Made by a program: the position numbers and the translations under genes
Shown here: positions 31,821-43,750 of the stretch, piece by piece
Layout of the letters: every line of letters begins with the position of its first letter
Position numbering within the stretch: the stretch's first letter is position 1
The notes under the pieces: model-generated
Told to the model about the DNA's origin: nothing
What the model saw: only the letters and a program-made list of their open reading frames with translations
Databases searched by the model: none
Source: Heloderma charlesbogerti
Lineage: Eukaryota; Chordata; Lepidosauria; Squamata; Helodermatidae
Reading direction: 5' to 3'
DNA: 64,000 nt
Assembly: GCA_026122225.1 (NCBI GenBank)
Contig: JANEZZ010000404.1
Coordinates: 1,240,001 to 1,304,000 of the forward strand

Positions 31821-33391
31821 CTAGAGAGTGAAGTCAAGTGGGCCTTAGGAAGCATTACTAACAACAAAGCTAGCAGAGATTACAGTATTCCAGCTGAGCT
31901 ATTTAAGATCCTAAAAGATGATGCTGTTAAAGTGCTGCACTCAATTTGCCAACAAATTTGGAACGCTCAACAGAGGCCACAAGACTGGAAAAGGTCAGTT
32001 TACCTTCCAATTCCAAAGAAGGACAATGCCAAAGAGTGTTCCAACTACCGTACAATTGTGCTTATTTCACATGCCAGCAAGGTTATGCTCAAAATCCTAC
32101 AAGCTAGGCTTCAGCAGCATGTGAACCGAGTACTACCAGAAGTACAGGCTGGGTTTCGAAGAGGCAGAGAAACTAGAGATCAAGTGGCCAACATTTGTTG
32201 GATCATGGAGAAAGCAAGAGAATTCCAGAAAAAGTCTATTTCTGCTTCATTGACTACGTTAAAGCCTTTGATGGTGTTGATCACAACAAACTGTGGCAAA
32301 TTCTTAAAGTGATGGGAGTACCAGACCACCTTACCTGTCTCCTGAGAAACCTGTACGAGGGTCAAGAAGCAACAGTAAGAAGAGGACATGGAACAACTGA
32401 TTGGTTCAAAATTGGGAAAGGAGTACGACAAGGCTGCATATTGTCGCCCTGCTTATTTAATTTATATGCAGAGTACATCATGAGAAATGCTGGGTTGGAT
32501 GAATCACAGGTCGGAATTAAGATTGCTGTTAGAATTATCAACAACCTCAGACGATACCACCCTAATGGCAGGAAGTGAAGGGGATCTAAAGAGCCTCTTG
32601 TTAAGGGTGAAAGTGGAGAGTGCACAAGCTGGTTTGAAACTCAACATTACAAAAACGAAGATCATGGCATGTGGCCCCATCACTTCCTGGCATATAGAAG
32701 GGGAAGAAATGGAAGCAGTGACAGGTTTTATTTTCTTGGGCTCCAAGATTACCGCAGACGGTGACTGTAGCCATGAAATTAAAAGACGCTTGCTCCTTGG
32801 GAGGAAAGCTATGGCCAACCTAGACAGCATAGTAAGAAGCAGAGACATCACCTTGCTGACAAAGATTCGTATCACCAAAGCTATGGTTTTCCCAGTAGCA
32901 ATATATGGTTGTGAGAGCTGGACTATAAGGAAGGCTGAGTGCCGAAGAATCGATGCTTTTGAACTGTGGTGCTGGAGAAGACTCTTACAAGTCCCCTGGA
33001 CTGCAAGGAGGTCCAATCAGTCCATCCTAAAGGAAATCAACCTGGAGTGCTCATTGGAAGGACAGATACTGAAGCGGAAGCTCAAATATTTTGGCCACCT
33101 AATGCGAAAACTCCCTGGAAAAGACTCTGATGCTGGGAAAGAGAAGGAGAAGGGGATGGCAGAGGATGAGATGGCTAGATAACATCACTGATGCAAGGAA
33201 TGTGAACTTGAGCACACTGTGGGAGAGAGTGGAGGACAGGAAGGCCTGGCGTGCTATGGTCCTTGGGGTCACGAAGAGTCGAACACGACTGAACGACTGA
33301 ACAACAAATTCTGTTTCTCCTCCCTATGGAGAAAGGAAAGGACTTGTACCAGGCTATGAAGCTAAACTGATCACTAGAAATCTTATTCAGA

Positions 33392-33399
33392 CATCATTA

Positions 33400-33436
<37 letters not shown>

Positions 33437-33950
33437 TCAACAATATTACCAGGCATCGACCACACCCCTATAAGGGCTAGTAGCCTTTTACTTACTTGAA
33501 GGGCTACCTTCACCCTATCAGCCTGCCCGCACTTTTAAGATGAGCAGCAGAGGCCCTTCTCATTTGCCCACCTGTGAGGGCAATTATGTGGTCAAATATA
33601 TGGGAGGTCCTTTTCCGCAGTGGCCCCGTGTCTCTGCAATAAAGTTGCCATCGGGGGTTTGCCAGGCCCATCGTTGCAGGCTTTTAGGAAAGTCCTGAAA
33701 ACCTACTTCTTTACTCTGGCTTCCCCCTTATTATGTTTTATCGGACTGGGTTGTAGCTGCAGTTGTATGTGGTAGATATTGTTTTTATGCTGGTGTTGGT
33801 TTTTTAGGATGTTGGCTGCTGTTTTTACTGTTTTTATTACCATCTCAGTTTTTATTATGTGAGCTTCATTGTTGTGCACCACCTTGGGAGAGCTCCTGCC
33901 CTGGAAGGCAGCCAAGAAATATTTTAAATAAATAAAAATTTAATTTTTTT
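33392..33950 (+). repeat. (ATT)n microsatellite and L2-like LINE 3' end
   Basis: (ATT)n spans 33394-33437. From about 33440 the plus strand reads like the C-terminal end of an L2-type ORF with frame breaks (gaaagtcctgaaaacctac, ttctttactctggcttcc). A T-rich 3' UTR follows, ending caccaccttgggagagctc and a taaataaataaaa tail near 33940. Confidence 0.65.
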
Positions 33951-36279
33951 TTTTTAAACATGGGAAAAAATGAAAATGGTGATTCTTTGGATTCTGCACC
34001 AAATGCCACTTTTTGCAGTTTTCCTTTGCTTCCACTGATTCATGGCATTCAGGCAGCACCTAGGAATCACAGAGATTGGATGACAACTCCCCTCACCCCA
34101 AGCCACCCCCCCCCCCATATTCTTAAGCAAGGACCATTATTCTGCAAGATGTGGCATAAACTGAGCTGCAGCCTTGTGTGAAAAACATGGGGATTTACTG
34201 TGTAGAGAGGCAATCATGTGAAGGTCTCATTGCATAACCAAAGCGGAAACCTGGGAAAAAGTTCAAACGGCTTTCACACAACCACTTGCCAGTGAATATG
34301 GGGATGTGGCCTAAAACCATGAGGCAGGCATTAAAGAGCGAGGAACCCAAATGATGCCCTATTTTGAAGACTGCTCAGACGATGTCCTCAGCTATAGATG
34401 TAGCTTTTTCCTTCCAATTCCAAAGTTATCTATAGCAGGTTTTATTTTATTATTGAAGTAGCGCAAGCAAAACAGACATTAGAAAGTAGGTTGATGAGTC
34501 ATATTTCCTCAAGAATTCTGGGAAATGCCAGGCTGCTTTTTAATGAGTAGAAGGGTTTTGCTAGTGCTTTCCCCAGCCAAACTAATAAAAATGGAAAGGA
34601 GCGGTTAAAAACAATCTGCCAAAAGGGTGAATGAGGAGAGGTAGGAATTGCCTTGATTTGAATTCATCCCAAGTGAGAGATCATTAGCCACACAGCCTGA
34701 AAAAAACCAGCGAGTATATGCATGCGCGTGTGTATGCATTTATATTGCACATATCAGAGCACATGCACTTATGGGGAATACACACTTTAAAAGAGCTTGC
34801 CAAATATGCTTGCTTTTTTATTATTAAAAAGGATTTGGCTTCACAAAGGCACAACTGTAAGAAAGCTTGTAATTTGCCCAAATAAAACTTAATTTGAGCC
34901 ATGAAATAACTGTGGTTTATTGTGTAATATATGTGCTATGTGTTTTAATTTAATAGAATCCAATATAACTGTAAGCCAGTAGAGTTTTTATTTCATTTTT
35001 TTCAGAGCAATCCCAAGCTGTTCCCACAGCACAGGACACCACACAGATGCTCTTTTGCAGAAAGCACCAGCAGGCCAGGCGTAAATCAAGGCCTGAGGAA
35101 GGATTAGTCAGAAGAGATTCTGGAGATGCGACAGGAACTTGCCCTGGGGTCAAGCGTGAGGAGGCCTGCAGGCCAGTGGGACGGGGGGGGGGGGATCCTT
35201 CCAAAGGGGCACAGAGATTCTCAGCCTAGAGGGAGGCAAGGAGGGGTGCTGGGAAAATGGAGGGGGGTTAAGGCAGGTGGGTCGGTGCAGATGGAGGACA
35301 AGGAGGGCTGTAGCACCAGCAGGAGGAGAGGACCCAAAAGAACCTGACTCACTCTGGCTGGGTTTGTGTGGGTTCTTATTTTACAGTCCACACCAGGGTC
35401 TCGGTCTTATTGCAGTGGGTCGGGGAGGGGGGGATCAACAGAAGGGCTCCATGGCTGAGCACAGGCAGGCTTCCACCCCCCGCAGCACCTCCAGTCAGTG
35501 GGACCTCGGGCAACAGGGCCAAGAAAGGCCTCTTAGCCTTCTCCAACCCGGTGCCCCCCAGATGCTGGCTGGGAATTGGCAGTCCAGCACATCTGGGGGA
35601 GAACCAGGGAGGGCGTGGGTGCTGCTGCTGCTTGTGAGGCAAGCGCTACTATGTAGTACAAAGGATGCCTCTGGTCCACGCGAGGGACTTGGGCACGATT
35701 TGGGGACTTTGTGGACAGGGCATCTGGATCAGAGACACTTTTACATCCCCCCAGTGATCACCACCCGGTCTCTGCCTTTCTGTGTCCTGTCTTGATGAAA
35801 CTGGAACCAAAAGAACAAGCAGGAGAGACGAGAACCCGCTGGGCATCTTGTGAGCAGCGTCTTCAATTGTGATAACTGGAAGAGGGGCGGGGGGGGGCTG
35901 TTAATGAACCCCTCCCCCCAACCAAGGCACAAATCGGTTGCTATAAACAAGCAGTGGAGCTTGGACACTTTGGATTTGGTAATGCTTTTCAGCTGCTGTG
36001 TTAAAACCTTCATTAAAAGGGGATTTGGTGAACTCACTCATGGAAATGGTACAGGAAAGAAATGGTGCCCTTTAGAATTAAATGTCTGAACCAAACTTAG
36101 GGGGGGTGGGGGGCGAGCTTGAGGAACCAATCTGGCAAAAGAGAGGCTGGCATTCGTGACAGTTGATGACCCAGAACAGGAAGCAGTTGGGGATGTGGGG
36201 CAGGGAGGGACAGAAGGAGGGAGAGTGCCAATTGTTTAACAGGAGAGAGGTAAAATACAGACGTTGGCAGTGCTGGATC
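33951..36279. other. Intergenic sequence, nothing firmly recognised
   Basis: 34180-35000 is AT-rich and looks single-copy. 35180-35900 is GC- and G-run-rich (12 G at about 35187-35198) and open in several frames without recognisable domains. A short piece at 35545-35610 (ccagatgctggctgggaatt, ccagcacatctggggg) resembles one arm of the small hAT-like palindromes. Confidence 0.4.
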
Positions 36280-37130
36280 CCTGGGATCATGGAATCAAGT
36301 TGGGAGGGATCTTGGAGATCATCTAGTCCATCCCCTGTTCCATGCAAGATTTGCAGAGCAGGATGCAGCTGCAGCATCCATGAAAGACAGCTGCCTGCCT
36401 CTGATTAAACAGCTCCAGTGAAGGAGATCCCACCTCCTGAAGCTGTCTTCCAGTGACATCATTGGTTTCACTGTCAACAGTGGAGGCTGGTGGCTCCAAT
36501 GTCAGTGGGATAGTGAATTCACTCCGGGTTTCAGCCAGAACTCTAAAGGAACTATCCAAGCTCCTTTAGAGGCCTGACTGGCTCTGACTGAAACGGGGAG
36601 TGGATTCACCACCCCACTGACATTGGAGCCACCAGCCTCCACTGACTATCAAACAGCTCATACTGTTGGGTTTCTTCTAATGCTTATCTGAAATCTGCTT
36701 CCATGCAATTTCCACCTGTTGGTTCTAGTCCTGCCTGCTGCTGCAACAGAGAAGTAGTTTGCTCCATCTTCTGCATGGCAGCCTTGCAGACATTTGGAGA
36801 CCGCGATCATGTCTCCCCTTAATCTTCTCTTCTCCAGGCTAAACATACCCAGCTGTTTCAACTGTTCCTTACAAGACTTGGTTTCCAGACCCTTCACCTT
36901 CCTGGCTGACTGCCTCTGGATGCATTCCAGGTTTATCCATGTCCTTCTTAAAATATGGCACCCAGAACTGGACACAGTTCTCCAAATGCAGCCTGACCAG
37001 CACAGAATATTACTTCCTGTGATGGAGACAAAGTGCTTTCATTTATTCAGCCTAGGATTGCATTAGCTTTTCTAGCAGCTGCACTGCACTGCTGGCTCAT
37101 ATTCAGCTTTCGATTAACTAAGACACCTAG
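36280..37130 (-). mobile_element. Old CR1-type LINE 3' end, interrupted by a foldback element
   Basis: Minus-strand peptides include LNMSQQCSAAARKANAILG, KGLETKSCKEQLKQLGM, FSLEKRRLRGDMIAVSK and LQGCHAEDGANYFSV. This is the same order as CR1 ORF2 at 57100-57600 but strongly diverged and frame-broken. The 3' end near 36285-36345 (ttggagatcatctagtcca) is also CR1-like. The hAT-type MITE at 36478-36644 splits it, so this CR1 predates that MITE. Confidence 0.75.
36478..36644. mobile_element. Foldback hAT-type MITE, copy 4, 8-bp TSD, nested in CR1
   Basis: Intact termini: cagtggaggctggtggctcc at the left and ggagccaccagcctccactg at the right, a perfect 20-bp inverted repeat. Flanks actgtcaa (36470-36477) and actatcaa (36645-36652) match at 7 of 8. 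The arms carry aatgtcagtggga, ggtttcagccagaac and tctaaaggaactatccaa and complements. Confidence 0.9.
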
Positions 37131-38605
37131 GCTTTTTTCACATGTACTGCTGCAAGAAACAAACAAAATAGAAGAAGCAGAAAACAGCTTATATCTACCC
37201 CTTCTTGCACTGGTTCTTGCTTTCATTTTCAGGTATCTCATCATAATCCATATGAGCACCATACAATATTTTAGGAAAAATTACTCTGTGGATCTTTTGG
37301 GGAAAATGGAAGCATTTCTCCCTTATAGCTATAAAATAGGTTTGATAGAAGCTGCGAAGATTTCTGTGGCAAGAACATGGGGCTCTGCTGGAGCCTAGCA
37401 TCATATAGGTTGAAGTCTTCCAAGGGAAATCAAGACCAAGTCCCGCCCATTTGAGTTCCACCTGCAGCAGAAATCCATGCACAAGTGGTTGTGTGCAATC
37501 ATCTGCTCTAAAAATTGGCACCAAGATAACCCAAAGTCAGTGCCAAGAAAAAACAATCTGGATTCTGCAGTCTGCAGGACTGGTGCAAATCAGCCTCTGT
37601 TCCTACACTGTGCATGCTTAATCCTGCTTTTGCTGGCCACGGGGTGGGCCAAGGAGCTCAGTAAGGCACTGAAGCCTCTGCCCCTCCATTTCCACTTTCT
37701 GAGGTGTCACTCATTTCTCTCGGCACACATGCAGCCTGATCTTCACAGCCCTAAAGGTGAGAGATGGGTGTGGGTGGGGGTTGAGGTTGGAAATGATTCT
37801 CTTGAAGCTGAATTAAACCCCCAATACTGAATTCCACAATCGCCTCACCCCTGTTCTCCAAGCACCAGTTGTTTGGTGGCTCCCCAGCCTTTTGTGCAGT
37901 TTTCCCCATTCTGAAAGGTTGTGATGCCTCTTCGAAGGTTCCGTTACAGCTTTGAGTTACAATATGCTGGGCTTTTGTCCCCGCCCCTCTTGCCTTTGCT
38001 GCCGCCCACCCGAGAGCTTCTCCGAAACAGAATTCAGCCCTCGGGCTGAAACAGGTTCTGAGATATGGGAAACCTCAGATCTCCCCATGCGGTGAGAAGA
38101 GAGCTTTGCCATGCAACGATGATACGGGAACTGATTTGGCACACTTGGATGAGTCGCCTCCAGCTGTCCTCCAAGTCAAGGAGTGGCCCTTTGCTACAGT
38201 GAACATCATATTACGGCCTTCCAGCACTGCCCCTGTCCAGCACAGGCTGCTTCTTTAGCTGCAGTGGCAAAAGTGGCTGTGTGTGCTACAAATGCTCAGA
38301 GCAGAAAAACTCACGGTGGCAAACGTTAGAATCTGTAATCTGGAGAGTGCCACGCTGCGAGAGGCTGGATCCTGTGTGGTTCTATATACCAGGACTGTTC
38401 CTGCTTTTGATCATCATCATGTTAGGGGAATGAAAACCTTTTAGGTAAAGCAAGTGTTTATTTTTGGAGCAGGGAAAGAAAAGTTACAGATATGCAGTCG
38501 TCCTGTCTCCACTTTGGGCTCCAGAATGCCAGTTAGTTAATGTCATAAAAAATACCCCTCTTTCCCTCTCCTTTCTTTGTTTAAAAAATAGACAATTGTG
38601 AGGGG
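37131..38605. other. Sequence just downstream of SMAD6, nothing recognised
   Basis: No repeat family or gene recognised. A second AATAAA on the minus strand (38457-38462) could serve as an alternative distal poly(A) signal for SMAD6. Confidence 0.4.
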
Positions 38606-38961
38606 GAACCTATAATGCAAATACTTTATTATCATCAATGAGTGACTGGTATTAGCTTTTTGTATGGGTATTACTATTAAAAAAATTATACAGCCAAAAC
38701 ATGGTGCCTTTCCAATTTTTGCTGTATATTTTTTTCTTCCTTTAAAAAAACTGTACTGAAAGACTTAAGCCAAAGTGCATTTTCCTTTTTTTGTCCATAT
38801 ACACATTGCACCATACATAAATAATTACATTGTAAAAATGACTTCATAATTACAAGTATAATATATATTTTCATATAATATATAAAACTTTATATTAAAT
38901 CTAGGTAGATGTTATTTTGGGATAGTCTGTGTTCCTCTTTGCGCTCCTCAAAGGCTGACGA
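38606..38961 (-). other. SMAD6: SMAD6 3' UTR
   Basis: It starts after the TAG at 38962-38964. It is strongly AT-rich, with runs such as tttaatataaagttttatat, attatttatgtatggtgc and ccagtcactcattga. From memory these resemble the 3' UTR of mammalian SMAD6, including the AATAAAGTATTYGCATTATA end. The 3' boundary is inferred from the poly(A) signal. Confidence 0.75.
38625..38630 (-). terminator. SMAD6: SMAD6 poly(A) signal AATAAA
   Basis: AATAAA on the minus strand lies about 330 bases after the stop codon, followed by gtatttgcattatag. Cleavage would fall near 38605-38612. Confidence 0.75.
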
Positions 38962-39506
38962 CTATCTGTTGTTGTTGTTGAGCAAGATTTCTAGCCAACA
39001 CGGACAAGAGGTGATAAACTGTCTTGAGTAGCAGGGTCCCCACCCTTTTGCAAAACTAATCCGGACGCTGTTTGGGTCGTAAGGCCCGTCTGGATATTCC
39101 AAGTCGGTGGTGTGCTGTAAGAGGCAAGATTTCTCATAATCAAAGACCTTTATTGAATAGCCAGGCATCACTTTGCGCACGATCAAAGTCCGACAGTTGG
39201 GAATGTCCAGTGTTGGGGAGTTGACGAAGACCGGGTGTTCGCTGCGGTTGTAAGCCCATACACCATCTGGTTCTTTGCTGAGCAAAATCCCATATCCAAT
39301 CTTGCTCTGAGTCCGCCGGACAGTCTCACTCCTGTTCTCCAGGTTTAGCTGTCCGAGGCAGAAGCCATTTCCTTGAGGTAGGTCGAAAAATATACTGACA
39401 GACTGTTCATACACTGTGTAGAGGCGCCCAACACGCGTACGATGTTCCCAGTAGGCCACGCTGCACCAGTGGCTTCGTTTAATAGCGTCGGGTGACGTAC
39501 TGGCAT
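38962..39506 (-). CDS. SMAD6: SMAD6 last coding exon (complete MH2 domain), inhibitory SMAD
   Basis: SMAD6 is an inhibitory SMAD that blocks BMP signalling by binding type I receptors and competing with receptor SMADs; MH2 is the interaction domain. The exon encodes 180 residues after a split Asp codon. It begins [20 protein letters not shown], then [40 protein letters not shown], a loop [20 protein letters not shown] and [34 protein letters not shown] and the [16 protein letters not shown] block separate it from SMAD7. There is no C-terminal SSxS, as expected for an inhibitory SMAD. The end reads LLNNNNR, where human has LLNNPR; the Asn run comes from a (GTT)4 repeat. The exon starts in phase 1 at 39506, right after a consensus acceptor. 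The open frame continues upstream into the intron to 39639, but that extension is not coding. Earlier exons (MH1, linker) lie beyond the window or were not found. Confidence 0.96.
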
Positions 39507-39540
39507 CTAAGAGGAAACACAACAGCAGAGGACTTAAGAG
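39507..39540 (-). promoter_or_regulatory. SMAD6: SMAD6 last-intron splice acceptor and polypyrimidine tract
   Basis: On the minus strand, tcctctgctgttgtgtttcc, then tcttag, immediately precedes the exon; AG is at 39508-39507. ctcttaag just upstream could include the branch region. The phase matches the split Asp codon of the SMAD family. Confidence 0.88.
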
Positions 39541-42500
39541 CGAAAGAAGCAAAGACACGTCTCCAACCAGCGATGGTGCCAGAAGCGCCTCCATTATCCC
39601 AAACACCATTTCTCCAAAATTCACTCGGGCCATGGGCAATTTAGGAAGTAGTTACGCTGGACTTTCAACAGGGCTACATGAATGTCAATCAAGTGCTTAA
39701 ATGTGGAAGGAGAGAACACCGCCCCCCCCCCGGCTCCTTCCCTATCCCCCAGCCCCTGGAACGTGTTGCAGAGTGATAACCCAGAGACTGCCTTGCACAG
39801 CACTGCCTGGAAACTGCTCAGCCCAGGAATCCACATCCTTACAAGGGGGCCTGGAAAAGGTGAAACTGCCTCTTTCAACACATGTAATCTGGAAGGCTTC
39901 ACAGGCTCCCTTACAAAAAACCATTTGGGGGATTCCAAGGATGACCGTAAAATAAACAGAACTTCTTCACCCAGGCACCCAATCTGCGTCAATTCCACGG
40001 CTGCCACGCGTTGCCCGAGGCTCTTCTCTGCTGCCATAGCTGTATCACACCTGTGTCACACATCCGACATCTCCTGCCTTTAGAGAATTTACTTCCAGAA
40101 CTACAGGGGACGTAAGACTTCCCCCTGTCCCATATGTGCTCCCTAAAGTGTCCAGAACCCCACAACTTCCCAGGGGCCACCCCATACCATGAAATCACCA
40201 ATCTAGCCTTTGCAGTCAAGAGACAGAATCAGAGGCCCGTGGGCAGAAGGCCCTGCTCTGTTAGCTAGGCAAGCATAGAATGCCAGGCATTTATACTAGG
40301 CCTGGCCAATCCAGAAGCTTCATATTGCCTACCAGTCGCAGTGGCCAATCTTGCAAGCCCTTATTCTGCCTATCTGGGGGGGAGCACCCATGCCATCCTA
40401 GGGAGCTCACTGGGCTGTCCAGCCTCAGCCCCTCACGTTCCCGACTCAGACCCTCGGCAAGCCAGTTCCCAAAGGGGCTCCTGTTTTTGTTTTTTCTCTT
40501 CAAGGCTGACAACTTTAGATGGGCGTGAGAAGAGTGGAGTGGCAAAGTAAGCCCCAGTGAGCAGGAGCCCCCCAGTCTCGGAGACTCTTGTCCATTACAC
40601 ACAAATCCTGAAGAAATCTACAATCCAGCAACCATTTCTCCATAACCTTGACAGCTGGCAAATTACTTCTGTTTTGTTTTGTTTTAAAAAACAAAGAAAG
40701 TCAGAGCCACTGCAAGAGCCTGAGGAATATTCCAGCCATCCCAGCTCAAATTCTGGATTATTTGCACATTTGCCTGAAACACTCCAAAGCCATTTCCTTC
40801 AAGGAACCTGAATCATCACGAGATGGAATCCCTTACTTTCTGAGCCTGGTTGCCCTCAATGCATCCTCCTTTTGCTGGCCAGACAGGGTTCAGCTACTTA
40901 GAGATGCCAGGCTTCAATAAAAAAGCAAACAGAAAACTAAAAGACAACAATTGCCTCGGGTGTAGCGACGTGTGGGGACTGGCCTTCTTGGCTCCGGCAG
41001 GACTCGCTTCCCCATTGCGGCTGCGCAACGTCAACCCAGCATTCTTGGTTTGAGGAGGAGCTCTGGAGTTGCAAACCTCGGCAAGGAGCATTGGCTCCTA
41101 GGGCTGGCGTCCGGTTCCCTAACAATCTATCACAAGACCGCGGCCTCCTGACCCCTCTGCCTTCATGCCATCAAGTCCGATTAACTCGATTAACTCGCAT
41201 GCAAGCGGAGGCCATCATTTTGCTTGAGAGAGTCTATTGAGTCACCGGATCTCAAAAACAGTGCCCCCCCGCCCCCACCCCTTTTGATTCTCACATTTCA
41301 CTGGCAGGGGAAGTAGCCCTGCTTGCCTGGGGAACCATCTCTGAGCTGCTCTGCTTTGTTAAGAGTTTAACTGGTGTTGTAACGCTACAATTTTAAAAGG
41401 GAAAAAGGAGGGGGAGATAACTGAGCTTTTCCCACCTCTCAGACAGACAATGCAATGGACAAAAAACCTGACTGGAGTTCAAAAATGTTTTCGCGTTTTG
41501 TCAGTCAAGTCCCTTTCTTTCCTAGGGACACCCAGGAGCAGCCACAGGGGAAAAAACTCATGTAGAAGTGTAAACACTGAAGAAAGTGTTTTCTTCTTGG
41601 CCCATCTGTTATTATTGGCCATATTATGTTAATAATTTGGAATAATTCAGAATATAGAAATAATTCAGCCAATAATTTGGTAAGCCTCTTTCCCCTGAGC
41701 TTCTGGGGCAATGGCTGGTACCTTGGCTCTATTACATAATCCGCACCAAGAAGAATTGTGCCACATGGGCCCTTTACAGGCTGGTTTGAAGGGATCTGAC
41801 TTTAAAAAATATCCCTATTCTGAAGAAGACTATTAGTGCTGGAGTGCACTGTCTGAGGTTCCTAGGTGTGGAATTAGGTAACAAAATGCCTACGATTCAG
41901 GCTGAAACAGTGCCAGCCAAAGACGACACAGGTTGCAGCTTGATGGCCAAGGTAATAAGGAGGGCAGAGAAGAAGCACCTTAGGTGGGCTGCAAGTAACA
42001 GGGTGGAGGCCGAGTGGTTCAGAGAAGGGACAGGAAGCCACAAACTTGGCACAAGCCCCATCATAGGTCAACTACAATTCTCCTGACCCCTGACTCAACG
42101 GTTCTATTCTGGTTGCTGGCATGTTCCAAGTTTATGTCTACTCCTGGTGTTCTCCCTATGATATCTGGCAGGTAGAATACCAGCTTTTTGACTTTGATAC
42201 CAGATTGAATGATCTTGGTGGAATATACTAGGTTTTGAAATTCTGAACATCTGAGCATTTAGGGACTAGATATGTTTGGCATGCTAAAGAAGATATATCC
42301 AGTTGCTAGCATACATATACACCGGCAGATATATCTGTGGAATCTCAGTGTAAGAATCTATTCTTCCTAGGTGCTAGGAAAATTAGAATGTTTTGAAGTT
42401 TACAGTTTTCCAGAGGAAATATCCCTCTTGAGACACAACAGTTAGTGGCTCAGCTCTGAGGTAAAGAATATGAAAACCCAAATGCTTCTTAATTGCCCAG

Positions 42501-43615
42501 CCTTGTGGCAGAATGCAAGGTTCCTGCTGAACTCTGAAAGTTGTTCAGGGGAAACAACACTGGTTGGAGAATGATGGAGGTGGAGATGGGGTGGGGGCTG
42601 GAGGAGACGTACGTGGACGTCACGTGACTTTAGGCCACCAGCTGAACCCTTGGCACAGAGCCACACCCTTGCAACCTGCTTGCTCTGGGCCTGGAAAGCT
42701 CCTAAGCTTTGCAAAATTCCACAGGCATCTTCATCAGGAAAAGGAAACGTCTCCAAATCATTGATGGTAATAAATGCCCAATATGTTAATAAGAAAAAGA
42801 GAGTGGAAGTGGGTCCTTTCTGCTTTGACAAGCAGCACTGATCAGACTTCCCATCTCTGGAGAACTTACAATAGAAAGTGCAATTGCAACCTGCCCAGAA
42901 CAATCAAATGAACACCACAGTCAACTGAAGTTAAGATCCAGGGTGGGGGAATTACTTCCTAAATCCCAGTACAGTCATCAGTCAGACCATGAAGTTGCAG
43001 ACAGATGAGTGAGGCTTGGAGATGGCCTGAGAGAGCCATCATTGTCCACGGACTGCACGCTCATCCCTGTTCATAGGTCTTGCGTGTTTCTGCAGTGCTC
43101 CAAATGCTTGTAAAACCTGTTTGATCAGAGATGGCAGTAGCACAAAAGGAACGAGTGCGCACAGCATGGGCCGCAATCAGCCACAAACACGCGCTGTTGA
43201 CCCCATGTTCACACCACAGAAGAAGGGGTGGCAAGAAACCTCAAAGCCTTGTGCGGGGAGGTTTCTCGACCCCAACGGGCCACAGCAGAAGCACCAGAAT
43301 GAAAGCTGGTGTCAGCCTGCAGAAATGCACCCTGCTCTGTCTTGAAGAAGGCCGGTGCAAACGTCCCAAGTGGCTGCAAGATCTTTAGAGGCACCAAAAG
43401 AAGCTATGTTCAGCCTGAAAGGTGCACCACGGGCTCTTTTTGCCATGGACCCAGAAGACACTGCCGCACAGCACCTAGACAGTGCGGTGGTGCTATCAGG
43501 TGTGGCAAAAAGTCTCCATCTCAAAACCCACAGTGGACTTTTCATGGGGAATCACTTTATTTCCCTGCCAGCAAAAGCTTCACCAGCTAAATTTGTGTGA
43601 GTCGCGTTTCTGTTA

Positions 43616-43750
43616 CAGGGGTGGGCAACTTGTGGCCCTCCAGATGTTTTGGCTTACAACTCCCATCAGCCCTAGCAGCAGAGCCAACAGTGAGGGACGG
43701 TGGAAGTTGTAGACCAAAACATCTAGAAGGTCAGAGGTTTCCCAGCCCTG
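43616..43750. mobile_element. Small hAT-like palindromic element (caggggtgggcaac type)
   Basis: It starts caggggtgggcaacttgtgg, continues ccctccagatgttttggc and ttacaactcccatcagcc, and ends with the imperfect complement down to cccagccctg. Related copies are at 54941 and 55953. No clear duplication at the flanks. Confidence 0.7.

Larger units (their letters stand above)
30047..33307 (+). mobile_element. RTE-BovB LINE copy C, nearly full length
   Basis: It runs from the shared BovB 5' region (cgtggatcactgccttgttg) to the 3' tail gactgaacaacaa. It is flanked by 14-bp direct repeats that differ at one base: attctgttcctcct (30033-30046) and attctgtttctcct (33308-33321). It holds an 82-bp CR1 tail at 31739-31820. 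ORF2 has a long intact endonuclease half and a damaged reverse transcriptase half: a TAG at 31650-31652, the CR1 insertion, the one-base break before FIDYVKAFD, a short deletion at the YADD region near 32550 (LRRYHPNG replaces the family LRYADDTTLM), and 3' damage near 33110-33170. Inactive, but the best-preserved BovB here. Confidence 0.95.

Noticed and set aside
39507..39639. Open frame extending SMAD6 upstream of the exon to a start at 39639
   Set aside because: A consensus polypyrimidine tract and AG lie at 39507-39508, and the family residue order begins exactly after it; the extra residues are a hydrophobic intron read-through.
43121..43600. Cluster of overlapping frames suggesting an exon or retrocopy
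   Set aside because: No recognisable protein family in any frame and no splice or poly-A evidence.
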